The notes under the pieces were generated by a model that ran no database searches, was not told the origin of the DNA, and saw only the letters and a list, made by a program, of their open reading frames with translations. A stretch of 54,110 bases of DNA. Source: an uncultured Lachnospiraceae bacterium (GTDB lineage Bacteria; Bacillota; Clostridia; Lachnospirales; Lachnospiraceae). Below, in pieces: positions 26,192 to 34,356 of the stretch. Position 1 is the stretch's first letter, and each line of letters starts with the position of its first letter. The stretch is from NCBI GenBank assembly GCA_934351835.1, contig CAKRJP010000017.1:1-54110 (forward strand), written 5' to 3'. Position numbers and translations under genes: made by a program.

Positions 26192-27184
26192 ATGCCAGTA
26201 AATGTAAGAGGAAGAAACTTTTTAAAATTATTAGATTATACACCGGAGGAGATTCGTTATCTGTTAGATGTCGCAAAAGAATTTAAGAGAATGAAAAGAA
26301 ACGGTACTCCTCACAAATATTTAGAGGGTAAGAATATCGTATTATTATTTGAGAAGACATCCACACGTACCCGTTGTTCATTTGAAGTGGCAGGACACGA
26401 CCTGGGACTCGGAGTAACTTATCTGGATCCGGGAAGTTCTCAGATGGGCAAGAAAGAGAGTATCGCAGATACTGCCCGTGTACTGGGAAGAATGTATGAT
26501 GGTATTGAGTATCGCGGTTACAGCCAGGAGCTTGTGCAGACATTGGCTGATTATGCGGGAGTTCCGGTATGGAACGGACTGACAGATGAGTTCCATCCGA
26601 CACAGATGCTTGCAGATCTTCTGACTATGGAAGAAAAATTCGGATATTTAAAAGGACTGAACTTTACATATATGGGAGATGCCCGCAACAATATGGGTAA
26701 TTCTCTGATGGTTGCCTGCGCAAAGATGGGAATCAACTTCACCGCATGTGCGCCGAAGGAACTCTTCCCGGCAGACGAGCTGGTGGAGACATGTAAAGCA
26801 ATTGCCGCAGAGCATGACTGCACGATCCGCCTGACAGAGGATGTAGAAGAAGGAACAAAGGGTGCGAATGTTGTCTATACAGATATCTGGGTATCTATGG
26901 GTGAGCCGGATGAAGTTTGGGAGACACGTATCAAACTTCTGACACCTTACCAGGTAAATAAAAAAGTAATGGAAAATGCGGACGAGCATGCGATCTTTAT
27001 GCACTGCCTGCCATCATTCCATGATACAAAGACAACCATCGGAGCACAGATTGCTGAGAAATTCGGCATCAAAGAGATGGAAGTTACGGATGAAGTATTC
27101 GAATCTGCACAGTCTGTGGTATTTGATGAGGCAGAGAACCGTATGCATACGATCAAAGCGATCATCTATGCAACATTATGCTAA
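26192..27184 (+). CDS. argF: Ornithine carbamoyltransferase
   Basis: 330 residues from the ATG at 26192 (AAAGGAGA at 26178-26185). It makes citrulline from ornithine and carbamoyl phosphate. STRTR at 57-61 binds carbamoyl phosphate; HPTQ, the ornithine loop DIWVSMGEPDEVW and H271-C272-L273-P274 are intact. HCLPSFHD has Ser where Ala is commonest. No other arginine gene is adjacent, so a biosynthetic or catabolic role (citrulline/agmatine use) cannot be separated by context. Confidence 0.94.
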   Translation: MPVNVRGRNFLKLLDYTPEEIRYLLDVAKEFKRMKRNGTPHKYLEGKNIVLLFEKTSTRTRCSFEVAGHDLGLGVTYLDPGSSQMGKKESIADTARVLGRMYDGIEYRGYSQELVQTLADYAGVPVWNGLTDEFHPTQMLADLLTMEEKFGYLKGLNFTYMGDARNNMGNSLMVACAKMGINFTACAPKELFPADELVETCKAIAAEHDCTIRLTEDVEEGTKGANVVYTDIWVSMGEPDEVWETRIKLLTPYQVNKKVMENADEHAIFMHCLPSFHDTKTTIGAQIAEKFGIKEMEVTDEVFESAQSVVFDEAENRMHTIKAIIYATLC

Positions 27185-27216
27185 TAACATTTTGTGAATG
27201 AAAAGGAAACTATAAT

Positions 27217-28059
27217 ATGGCAGGAACATTATATCTGTGTGCGACTCCGATCGGGAATCTGGAGGATATGACATACCGTGCGGTCAGGGTGCTGCAGGAG
27301 GTAGATCTGATTGCAGCCGAAGATACCAGAAACAGTATCAAACTGCTGAATCATTTCGAGATCAAAACTCCGATGACCAGCTACCATGAATATAACAAAA
27401 TAGAAAAGGGACATAAGCTGGTGGAGAAACTTCTGGATGGCACAGACATTGCACTGATCACAGATGCAGGGACACCGGGAATCTCCGATCCGGGAGAAGA
27501 ACTGGTAAAGATGTGCCATGAAGCCGGAGTTATAGTGACGGCGGTTCCCGGAGCGGCGGCCTGTATCACGGCACTTACGATTTCCGGGCAGGGAACCAGG
27601 CGGTTTGCATTTGAGGCTTTTCTTCCAACGGATAAGAAAGAGCGTCAGGCAGTATTGGAGGAGATGAAGAACGAGACCAGAACAATCGTCATGTACGAGG
27701 CACCGCACCGGTTGGTGCGGACACTGGAACTTCTGGCGGATACACTGGGGGACCGAGGCGTCAGCATTTGCAGAGAACTGACCAAGAAGCATGAGACGGT
27801 GTACAAGACAACACTTTCCGAGGCACTGGCCCATTATAAAGAAGAAGCACCCCGGGGGGAATGTGTCATCGTGATCGAGGGCAAGAGCCGTAAGGCACTG
27901 GAAGAAGAGGCGCAGGCACAGTGGGAGAGCCTGAGTATCGAAGAACATATGGAACATTATCTTTCACAGGGCATTGATAAGAAAGCTGCCATGAAACAGG
28001 TGGCGAAGGATCGCGGAATCAGCAAGCGCGACGTTTATCAGGCATTGTTAGAGGGATAA
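27217..28059 (+). CDS. rsmI: 16S rRNA 2'-O-methyltransferase RsmI
   Basis: 280 residues. Methylates the ribose of C1402 in the decoding centre. Tetrapyrrole-methylase fold: ATPIGNLEDMTYRAVRVL at the start, AAEDTRNSIKLL, ALITDAGTPGISDPG, VPGAAACITAL, then the C-terminal helical domain with ISKRDVYQ. Usual length. In Bacillus this gene follows yabB; here it sits ~11 kb away behind argF. Confidence 0.95.
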   Translation: MAGTLYLCATPIGNLEDMTYRAVRVLQEVDLIAAEDTRNSIKLLNHFEIKTPMTSYHEYNKIEKGHKLVEKLLDGTDIALITDAGTPGISDPGEELVKMCHEAGVIVTAVPGAAACITALTISGQGTRRFAFEAFLPTDKKERQAVLEEMKNETRTIVMYEAPHRLVRTLELLADTLGDRGVSICRELTKKHETVYKTTLSEALAHYKEEAPRGECVIVIEGKSRKALEEEAQAQWESLSIEEHMEHYLSQGIDKKAAMKQVAKDRGISKRDVYQALLEG

Positions 28060-28094
28060 ATCATCAGAAGTGTCTGCGAATAAAGGGAAATGAG

Positions 28095-28139
28095 AGGAAG
28101 AAAAGCTGGAAAATAAGTCCAGGATTTTCTTCCTTTGTT
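28095..28139 (+). terminator. Terminator after rsmI
   Basis: AGGAAGAAAA (28095-28104) pairs with TTTTCTTCCT (28125-28134), with an inner CTGGA/TCCAG stem, followed by T-rich sequence. Confidence 0.8.
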
Positions 28140-28154
28140 TTTCTTGTTTTTTGT

Positions 28155-28183
28155 TTGACAGCCTATACCTCATGTGGTAGAGT
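28155..28183 (+). promoter_or_regulatory. Promoter of the hydratase gene
   Basis: Consensus TTGACA (28155-28160), 17-base spacer, TAGAGT (28178-28183). GTATAC occurs twice just downstream, which might bear on regulation. Confidence 0.75.
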
Positions 28184-28229
28184 ATACGTGTATACAATGA
28201 GAAATGGGGATTAGCAGGAGGTAAAAACC

Positions 28230-30509
28230 ATGTTGAAATTATATGATAATGGAGTCTATCTGGTAAATGGCTCAGAGATTGTAGAATCTCCAGAGGAAGT
28301 GAAGGCTAAGACAGGAAAGGGGCTGTCGCCGGAAGAAGCCAGACAGAATACCATGGCTTATAACATTTTAAAAGAGCACAATACATCTGATGATATGGAA
28401 CGTCTTCAGATTAAATTCGATAAATTAACGTCTCACGATATTACATTTGTAGGAATCATCCAGACAGCGAGAGCGTCAGGGCTTGAGAGATTCCCGATCC
28501 CGTATGTACTGACGAACTGTCACAACTCACTGTGCGCAGTTGGCGGTACTATCAACGAAGATGACCACATGTTTGGACTGACCTGTGCGAAGAAATACGG
28601 CGGAGTCTATGTACCGCCTCATCAGGCAGTTATCCATCAGTTTGCCCGTGAGATGTTAGCTGGCGGTGGCAAGATGATCTTAGGATCTGACAGTCACACC
28701 CGTTACGGTGCCCTTGGTACTATGGCTATGGGTGAAGGCGGTCCGGAGCTGGTAAAACAGTTATTAAATAAGACATACGACATTAAATGTCCAGACGTTG
28801 TTGCAATCTATCTGGATGGGGAGCCGATGAAGGGTGTCGGACCTCAGGATGTTGCATTGGCAATTATCGGAGCGACATTTGGCAATGGCTATGTAAACAA
28901 TAAAGTGATGGAGTTTGTGGGACCTGGTGTGGAGAAACTCAGTGCGGATTTCCGAATCGGTATTGACGTTATGACAACAGAGACGACATGTCTGTCCTCT
29001 ATCTGGAAGACGGATGAGAAGATCAAAGAATTTTACAATATCCACGGAAGAAGTGAAGATTACAAAGAACTGAATCCGGGAGAAGTTGCATACTATGACG
29101 GCATGGTTTATGTAAACTTGAGCGAGATCAAGCCGATGATTGCAATGCCGTTCCACCCATCCAACGTTTATACGATAGAGGAGGTCAATGCGAACTTAAA
29201 AGACATTCTCCATGATGTAGAACAGAAAGCACTGGTAAGTCTGGACGGAGCTGTGGATTATTCTCTTCAGAATAAGATTATAGATGGAAAACTTTATGTA
29301 GACCAGGGACTGATCGCCGGCTGTGCAGGTGGCGGATTTGAAAATATCTGCGAGGCAGCGGACATCATCAAAGGACATTACATCGGTGCGGATGAATTTT
29401 CATTCAGTGTTTATCCGGCAAGTACACCGATTTATATGGAATTAATTAAAAATGGTGTGGCAGCAGAGCTTTTAGAGACTGGTGCGATTCTTAAGACAGC
29501 ATTCTGCGGACCTTGCTTTGGTGCGGGAGATACACCGGCGAACAATGCATTTTCTATCCGTCATTCTACAAGAAACTTCCCGAACCGTGAAGGTTCTAAG
29601 CTGCAGAACGGACAGATTGCATCTGTTGCACTGATGGATGCACGTTCCATCGCGGCAACCGCTGCAAACAAGGGATTCTTAACACCTGCGACAGATATGG
29701 ATGTAGAATATAGAAGCCGCAAATATCATTTTGACAAGAATATTTATGCAAACCGCGTATTTGACAGCAAGGGCGTTGCGGATCCATCTGTTGAGATTCA
29801 GTTTGGACCGAATATCAAAGACTGGCCGAAGATGTCAGCATTGCCGGAGAATCTGATGCTGAAAGTCGTATCAGAGATCCATGATCCGGTTACAACCACA
29901 GATGAGCTGATCCCATCCGGAGAGACTTCTTCTTATCGTTCAAATCCACTGGGACTTGCAGAATTTGCATTATCCAGAAAGGATCCTGCATATGTGGGAA
30001 GGGCAAAAGAGGTTCAGAAAGCGCAGAAAGCAATCGAGGCAGGCAGTTGTCCGCTGGATGCACTGGAAGAATTAAAACCTGTGATGGCAAAAGTCCACGA
30101 GGTTTATCCGGAAGTCGGAGAAGGAAATCTCGGAGTCGGAAGTACGATCTTTGCGGTAAAACCCGGAGATGGTTCCGCCAGAGAACAGGCAGCATCCTGC
30201 CAGAAAGTACTGGGAGGTTGGGCGAATATTGCAAATGAATATGCGACTAAGCGTTATCGTTCAAACCTGATCAACTGGGGAATGCTTCCGTTTATCACAG
30301 AAGAAGACCATGAGAAACTGAGCTTTAAGAACGGTGATTACATTTTTGTGCCGGAGATCCGAAAGGCAGTCGAGAACAAAGACGCAGAGATCAAGGCGTA
30401 TGTTGTGGGCGACGGACTGAAAGAAATCACATTAAAACTCGGAGATATGACAGATGCAGAGCGTGAGATTATCCTGAAAGGATGCCTGATCAATTACTAC
30501 AGAGGTTAA
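28230..30509 (+). CDS. Aconitase-family hydratase, YbhJ-like
   Basis: 759 residues. Aconitase/isopropylmalate isomerase superfamily, closest in overall plan to E. coli YbhJ. LGSDSHTRYGALGTMAMGEGG at ~151-171 is the substrate-binding segment. Cluster cysteines are in TTETTCLSS (~254) and FCGPCFGAGD (~430-433). The C-terminal swivel domain has the conserved AREQAA/NWGMLPF parts. Reaction is not established for this branch; it stands alone without citrate cycle genes, behind its own promoter and before its own terminator. Ribosome site AGGAGGT. Confidence 0.85.
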   Translation: MLKLYDNGVYLVNGSEIVESPEEVKAKTGKGLSPEEARQNTMAYNILKEHNTSDDMERLQIKFDKLTSHDITFVGIIQTARASGLERFPIPYVLTNCHNSLCAVGGTINEDDHMFGLTCAKKYGGVYVPPHQAVIHQFAREMLAGGGKMILGSDSHTRYGALGTMAMGEGGPELVKQLLNKTYDIKCPDVVAIYLDGEPMKGVGPQDVALAIIGATFGNGYVNNKVMEFVGPGVEKLSADFRIGIDVMTTETTCLSSIWKTDEKIKEFYNIHGRSEDYKELNPGEVAYYDGMVYVNLSEIKPMIAMPFHPSNVYTIEEVNANLKDILHDVEQKALVSLDGAVDYSLQNKIIDGKLYVDQGLIAGCAGGGFENICEAADIIKGHYIGADEFSFSVYPASTPIYMELIKNGVAAELLETGAILKTAFCGPCFGAGDTPANNAFSIRHSTRNFPNREGSKLQNGQIASVALMDARSIAATAANKGFLTPATDMDVEYRSRKYHFDKNIYANRVFDSKGVADPSVEIQFGPNIKDWPKMSALPENLMLKVVSEIHDPVTTTDELIPSGETSSYRSNPLGLAEFALSRKDPAYVGRAKEVQKAQKAIEAGSCPLDALEELKPVMAKVHEVYPEVGEGNLGVGSTIFAVKPGDGSAREQAASCQKVLGGWANIANEYATKRYRSNLINWGMLPFITEEDHEKLSFKNGDYIFVPEIRKAVENKDAEIKAYVVGDGLKEITLKLGDMTDAEREIILKGCLINYYRG

Positions 30510-30534
30510 ATCAGAAGAAATATAAAGATTACAA

Positions 30535-30570
30535 AAGAAGCAGTTTACAAAGTAGGCTGCTTCTTTTATT
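30535..30570 (+). terminator. Terminator after the hydratase
   Basis: AAGAAGCAG (30535-30543) / CTGCTTCTT (30557-30565), 13-base loop, T-rich tail. Confidence 0.85.
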
Positions 30571-30675
30571 AGGCATTTTTGTGATTTTCAAAAAAATAAT
30601 TTTATATGCAACAAATCGCCTTATGTTATACTCATATGTGTATATATGGTCCCTCGATTCTTACAGGAGGAAGTT

Positions 30676-31161
30676 ATGATGGATGCGAAAGGATTTACAG
30701 AAAAATACAAAGAAATATATAAAGACCTGTACCGCTTTGCGCTATGTATGATGCGCCATTCTTATGATGCAGAGGATGCTGTGATGGAGGCTGTATTGTC
30801 CGGTTACGAGAATGTACATAAGCTGCGGAAAGAAGAGGCGTTTAAGTCATGGATGTTTCAGATTCTGGCGAATGTATGCCGTAAGAAGTTAAGACAGAAA
30901 AGTAAAGAACAGCAGAACCGGATAGAAGTGCCCAAGGAGCGGCAGCCGGAGATGGCGGCGGAAGAAATTGATCATGGCCTCAGGATGGATGTACAGAAGG
31001 CATTTTTTGTGCTGAGTGAAGAAGAACAGATGATTGTGGCGTTATCTGTGTTTGGTGGTTACAAAAGCGAAGAGATTGCAGAGACGATGAAGTTAAAATC
31101 CGGGACGGTGCGGTCAAAGCTGAGCCGGGCACTGGATAAGATGGAGTGTATTTTGCGATAG
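30676..31161 (+). CDS. ECF-type RNA polymerase sigma factor
   Basis: 161 residues from the first of two adjacent ATGs at 30676 and 30679 (AGGAGG at 30665-30670; the second is equally possible). Region 2 is seen in LYRFALCMMRHSYDAEDAVMEAV and WMFQILANVCRKKLR; region 4 in LSEEEQMIVALSVFGGYKSEEIAETMKLKSGTVRSKLSRAL, the latter a clear sigma-4 helix-turn-helix. It is followed 12 bases later by a membrane protein that probably controls it. Confidence 0.92.
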   Translation: MMDAKGFTEKYKEIYKDLYRFALCMMRHSYDAEDAVMEAVLSGYENVHKLRKEEAFKSWMFQILANVCRKKLRQKSKEQQNRIEVPKERQPEMAAEEIDHGLRMDVQKAFFVLSEEEQMIVALSVFGGYKSEEIAETMKLKSGTVRSKLSRALDKMECILR

Positions 31162-31173
31162 GAGGTGGATGTG

Positions 31174-33147
31174 ATGGATGAAAAGAATAAGGATTTGGCA
31201 GACCAAATTAAGAGAGAGACGGAGGATATTAAGATACCGGAGAGTCTGGAACCGGATCAGATTTTGAAGATGCTGGAGAGTCAGGGCGAGGAACGGCGTG
31301 CGAAGAAAAGAGGCAGAAAAAAGGCATGGATTTTTCGCATTACATCTGTGGCGGCAGCGTGTCTTGTGGCGGTGGTCGGATTTGGTGTTTATCTGGAGCA
31401 TATGACGAGATCTGATACAGCGTCTTCGAAGGTCGGCACTGTCGCAAGCAATGGAACTTCGGGGAAGGATGCGTCTGCGGACCAGATTCAGATATCCAAG
31501 GATAAGAAGGTAAAGGCCGCAGAAGATTACGACGATGCCTACGCGTATATAGAAGCGTATTCAAAGAGAATGCAGAGTGATGACTACGGAACAACGATGT
31601 ATGCCAGAGACAGCGGCAGTGCGGAGGGCGGACAGAATGAGATCGCAGTTTTGGATGGTGATTCGGCAACGGCCGTTTCTGAAAGTGACTATTCAGAGAC
31701 GAATGTAAGGCAGAATGGCGTGGATGAGGGCGATACGGTTAAGACAGACGGAACTTATTTATATGTATTAAAAGATAATTCCAAAGAGATCGCGATTGTC
31801 GATGCAAATGCATCTTCCATGAAGAAATTGCAGACGATCCGGCCGGAGGATGTTGATAATATCCGTGAGTTTTATCTGGATAAGGAGAAACATTATGTGA
31901 TCGCGGTATGTGAACAGCAGACGGGTTCCGACAAAGAGATTAATGCATACAGCTACTGGAATAGCATGAATACGGTGATGATCACTTACGATATTGCTGA
32001 CCTTGAGAATCCAAAAGAACTGGGGCGTGTGACGCAGAATGGAAATTATGAGTCTTCGCGAAAATCAGGTGATTATGTTTATTTGTTCAGCGACTACAGT
32101 ATTTATCTGGATGGTATTAAGAAGTCAAAGCCGGAAACTTATGTTCCGTTGGTGAATGGGAAGACGATGAGCGCCGGTGATATTTTCCTGCCTGCAGTAT
32201 CGGAAGGATATGAGTATTCGGTGGTGACTTCTGTGGATATTAAGAATCCTGGAAAGACTTGTGACAGCAAGGCAATCATGTCTGATGGTGGTCAGTTGTA
32301 TGTCAGTGACAAGAATATCTATTATTACGATACTGTGTGGGATTATGTGAATGGACAGAAGACGACATTGCGCCGGATAGGTTATAAGAATGGAAAATTG
32401 TCAGCAGGAGCCCAGGGCAAAGTAGATGGTTACATCAATGATTCTTATTCTATAGATGAATATAAAGGATATCTCAGGATTGTGCTGACTGATGATAATA
32501 AGAATGATGTCAGGGTGCTGGATATGGATCTGAAAGAAGTTGGTTCCATTGAAAATCTGGCGAAAGATGAGACTGTTTATTCGGCACGACTGATGGGAGA
32601 GATCGGATACTTTGTAACCTTTGAGCAGGTAGATCCGTTGTTTTCTGTGGATTTGTCGGATCCGAAGAATCCGGAGATCATCGGTAAATTAAAGATTCCG
32701 GGCTTTTCTGATTATCTCCACCCTTACGGGGATGGCAAACTTCTGGGTATCGGAATGGATGCGGACGAAGGGACCGGCGTTACAGATGGAGTGAAGATTA
32801 CGATGTTTGATATCTCCGATCCATCCAATGTGAAGGAAGAAGATACTTACACACTGGATAATGTATATAGCACCGATGTCTCGTATGATTATAAAGCAGC
32901 TCTTGTGGATGCGGACAAGAATCTGATCGGATTTGCAGGAAGTACTGAGGGCGTGCAGAAATATTTCTTATTCCGATACGATGCGAAGAATGGATTTGAG
33001 CTGGTATTGGAGGAGGAAGTCAACGGCAGTCAGATGATGGGAACCAGAGGCGTCTATATAGATGACGCACTCTATGTGGTTCAGGGAAATGTGATTGAAT
33101 CTTACAGTTTGAAAGATTATCAGAAACTGGGTGACCTGATTTTGTAA
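31174..33147 (+). CDS. Membrane-anchored beta-propeller protein, probable sigma partner
   Basis: 657 residues from the ATG at 31174 (AGGAGG at 31160-31165). Residues 1-48 are charged and cytoplasmic; a membrane helix follows at ~50-72 (ITSVAAACLVAVVGFGVYL). A Ser/Asp-rich linker leads to an extracellular domain of about 500 residues with repeated DISDP/DLSDPKNPE and VDITSV blades, matching the Beta_propel family (PF09826). The NGVDEGDTVKTDGTYLYVL segment is characteristic. Short cytoplasmic tail plus neighbour sigma factor suggests an anti-sigma or sensing role, but no recognised zinc anti-sigma motif is present. Its stop abuts the convergent spmA stop with no spacer. Confidence 0.85.
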   Translation: MDEKNKDLADQIKRETEDIKIPESLEPDQILKMLESQGEERRAKKRGRKKAWIFRITSVAAACLVAVVGFGVYLEHMTRSDTASSKVGTVASNGTSGKDASADQIQISKDKKVKAAEDYDDAYAYIEAYSKRMQSDDYGTTMYARDSGSAEGGQNEIAVLDGDSATAVSESDYSETNVRQNGVDEGDTVKTDGTYLYVLKDNSKEIAIVDANASSMKKLQTIRPEDVDNIREFYLDKEKHYVIAVCEQQTGSDKEINAYSYWNSMNTVMITYDIADLENPKELGRVTQNGNYESSRKSGDYVYLFSDYSIYLDGIKKSKPETYVPLVNGKTMSAGDIFLPAVSEGYEYSVVTSVDIKNPGKTCDSKAIMSDGGQLYVSDKNIYYYDTVWDYVNGQKTTLRRIGYKNGKLSAGAQGKVDGYINDSYSIDEYKGYLRIVLTDDNKNDVRVLDMDLKEVGSIENLAKDETVYSARLMGEIGYFVTFEQVDPLFSVDLSDPKNPEIIGKLKIPGFSDYLHPYGDGKLLGIGMDADEGTGVTDGVKITMFDISDPSNVKEEDTYTLDNVYSTDVSYDYKAALVDADKNLIGFAGSTEGVQKYFLFRYDAKNGFELVLEEEVNGSQMMGTRGVYIDDALYVVQGNVIESYSLKDYQKLGDLIL

Positions 33148-33753
33148 TTATCGGCTGGCAATTTTGCAGTAAATGATGCCCGTCAGTGTGCTGATGGTGG
33201 TGGCTACGATGCCTGCGCCGACGATGGCAGCAGGATTTACACTTCCGTATTGGCTTCGAAAGGCAATTATATTGACTGGAATCAGCTGCAATGAAGAGAT
33301 ATTCAGTATCAGGAAATTACACATTTCATTACTTGCGGTTCCGGGCGCTCTGACAGGCCCCGGGACTGTGTGATTTCTACGGGCATCTTCCAGAGATGCA
33401 AGTTCTTTCATTGCCAGGAGTCCGGCAGGGGTTGCTGCCCAGCCGAGCCCAAGGATATTGGCGATGATATTCGTGGTGATATGTTCCTCTGCCGGATGAT
33501 TTTTGGGAAGTTCCGGGAAGAGATAGTGGATAAATGGACGAATTTTTCTGGCGGCGCCGGTGAGAATCCCGGCTTTGCGGGCTATCTCCATAAGTCCGGT
33601 CCAGAGTGCCATGATTCCCATCATGGTGATACAGAGTGTAATGGCTTCTTTGGAAGAGTCCAGGGCAGCACTTGTAATGTCCGGCATTTGCCCGGTGAAG
33701 GCGGCAAACAGGATGCCGATGAGGATCATGCCGGCCCAGAGATAATTTAACAT
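33148..33753 (-). CDS. spmA: Spore maturation protein A
   Basis: 201 residues from the ATG at 33753 (GCAGGTG six bases upstream; the GTG at 33762 belongs to that ribosome site). Gate-domain (nucleoside-recognition) membrane protein with about four hydrophobic segments; SpmA and SpmB act together in spore core dehydration and form the channel for dipicolinate-related changes in Clostridia/Bacillus. LGLGWAATPAGLLAMKEL and APGTASNEMCNFLILNISSLQLIP are family marks. It is transcribed away from spmB, which is unusual. Confidence 0.9.
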   Translation of the reverse strand: MLNYLWAGMILIGILFAAFTGQMPDITSAALDSSKEAITLCITMMGIMALWTGLMEIARKAGILTGAARKIRPFIHYLFPELPKNHPAEEHITTNIIANILGLGWAATPAGLLAMKELASLEDARRNHTVPGPVRAPGTASNEMCNFLILNISSLQLIPVNIIAFRSQYGSVNPAAIVGAGIVATTISTLTGIIYCKIASR

Positions 33754-33770
33754 AGAAAACACCTGCTTTC

Positions 33771-33799
33771 GAATAAGAAGATTTGTGGGGTCATATATT
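33771..33799 (+). promoter_or_regulatory. Possible sporulation promoter for spmB
   Basis: GAATAA (33771-33776), 15-base spacer, CATATATT (33792-33799) loosely resembles a SigE-type promoter (ATA ... CATACAAT). The call rests on six of eight matching positions in the -10 and on the gene downstream. Confidence 0.35.
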
Positions 33800-33831
33800 G
33801 TTTACAACTTAATGCAGAAAGAAGATTGTGG

Positions 33832-34356
33832 ATGAAACTGTTGTTGTATCTGACGGATTTTATTGTACCGATGGTGCTGTTCGGGATCGTAGCTTACGGG
33901 ATTTTTCAGAAAGTGGAGGTCTATGATTCTTTTGTGAGAGGCGCCAAGAAAGGTTTGCGGACGGTAGTGGAGATCATGCCAACACTGGTGGGGCTGATGG
34001 TAGCGGTGGGAGTCTTAAGAGCATCGGGGTTCCTTGATTTCCTGGCAGGATTATTGGGCAGATATACCCAATATATAGGATTTCCCGGAGAATTAGTACC
34101 GCTTACGGTAGTGAAGATGTTTTCTTCCTCAGCGGCTACAGGGCTTCTTCTGGATGTGTTCAAAGAGTACGGGACTGATTCCAGACAGGGGCTGATCGCA
34201 TCCATCAGTATGGCGTGTACCGAGACGATCTTTTATACGATGAGTGTCTACTACATGACCGCCAAAGTTACAAAGACAAGATATACACTTCCGGGAGCCT
34301 TAATTGCAACGGCTGCGGGGCTTGCGGCAAGCGTATTACTTGCCGGTGGGATGTGA
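33832..34356 (+). CDS. spmB: Spore maturation protein B
   Basis: 174 residues from the ATG at 33832 (AGAAAGAAG upstream; a TTG at 33826 is possible). Membrane protein of the gate family with the repeat-type motif VVEIMPTLVGLMVAVGVLRASG and SSAATGLLLDVFKEYGTDS. Works with SpmA. Divergent from spmA across 78 bases, and its last 21 bases overlap the end of the convergent DUF885 gene. Confidence 0.92.
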   Translation: MKLLLYLTDFIVPMVLFGIVAYGIFQKVEVYDSFVRGAKKGLRTVVEIMPTLVGLMVAVGVLRASGFLDFLAGLLGRYTQYIGFPGELVPLTVVKMFSSSAATGLLLDVFKEYGTDSRQGLIASISMACTETIFYTMSVYYMTAKVTKTRYTLPGALIATAAGLAASVLLAGGM

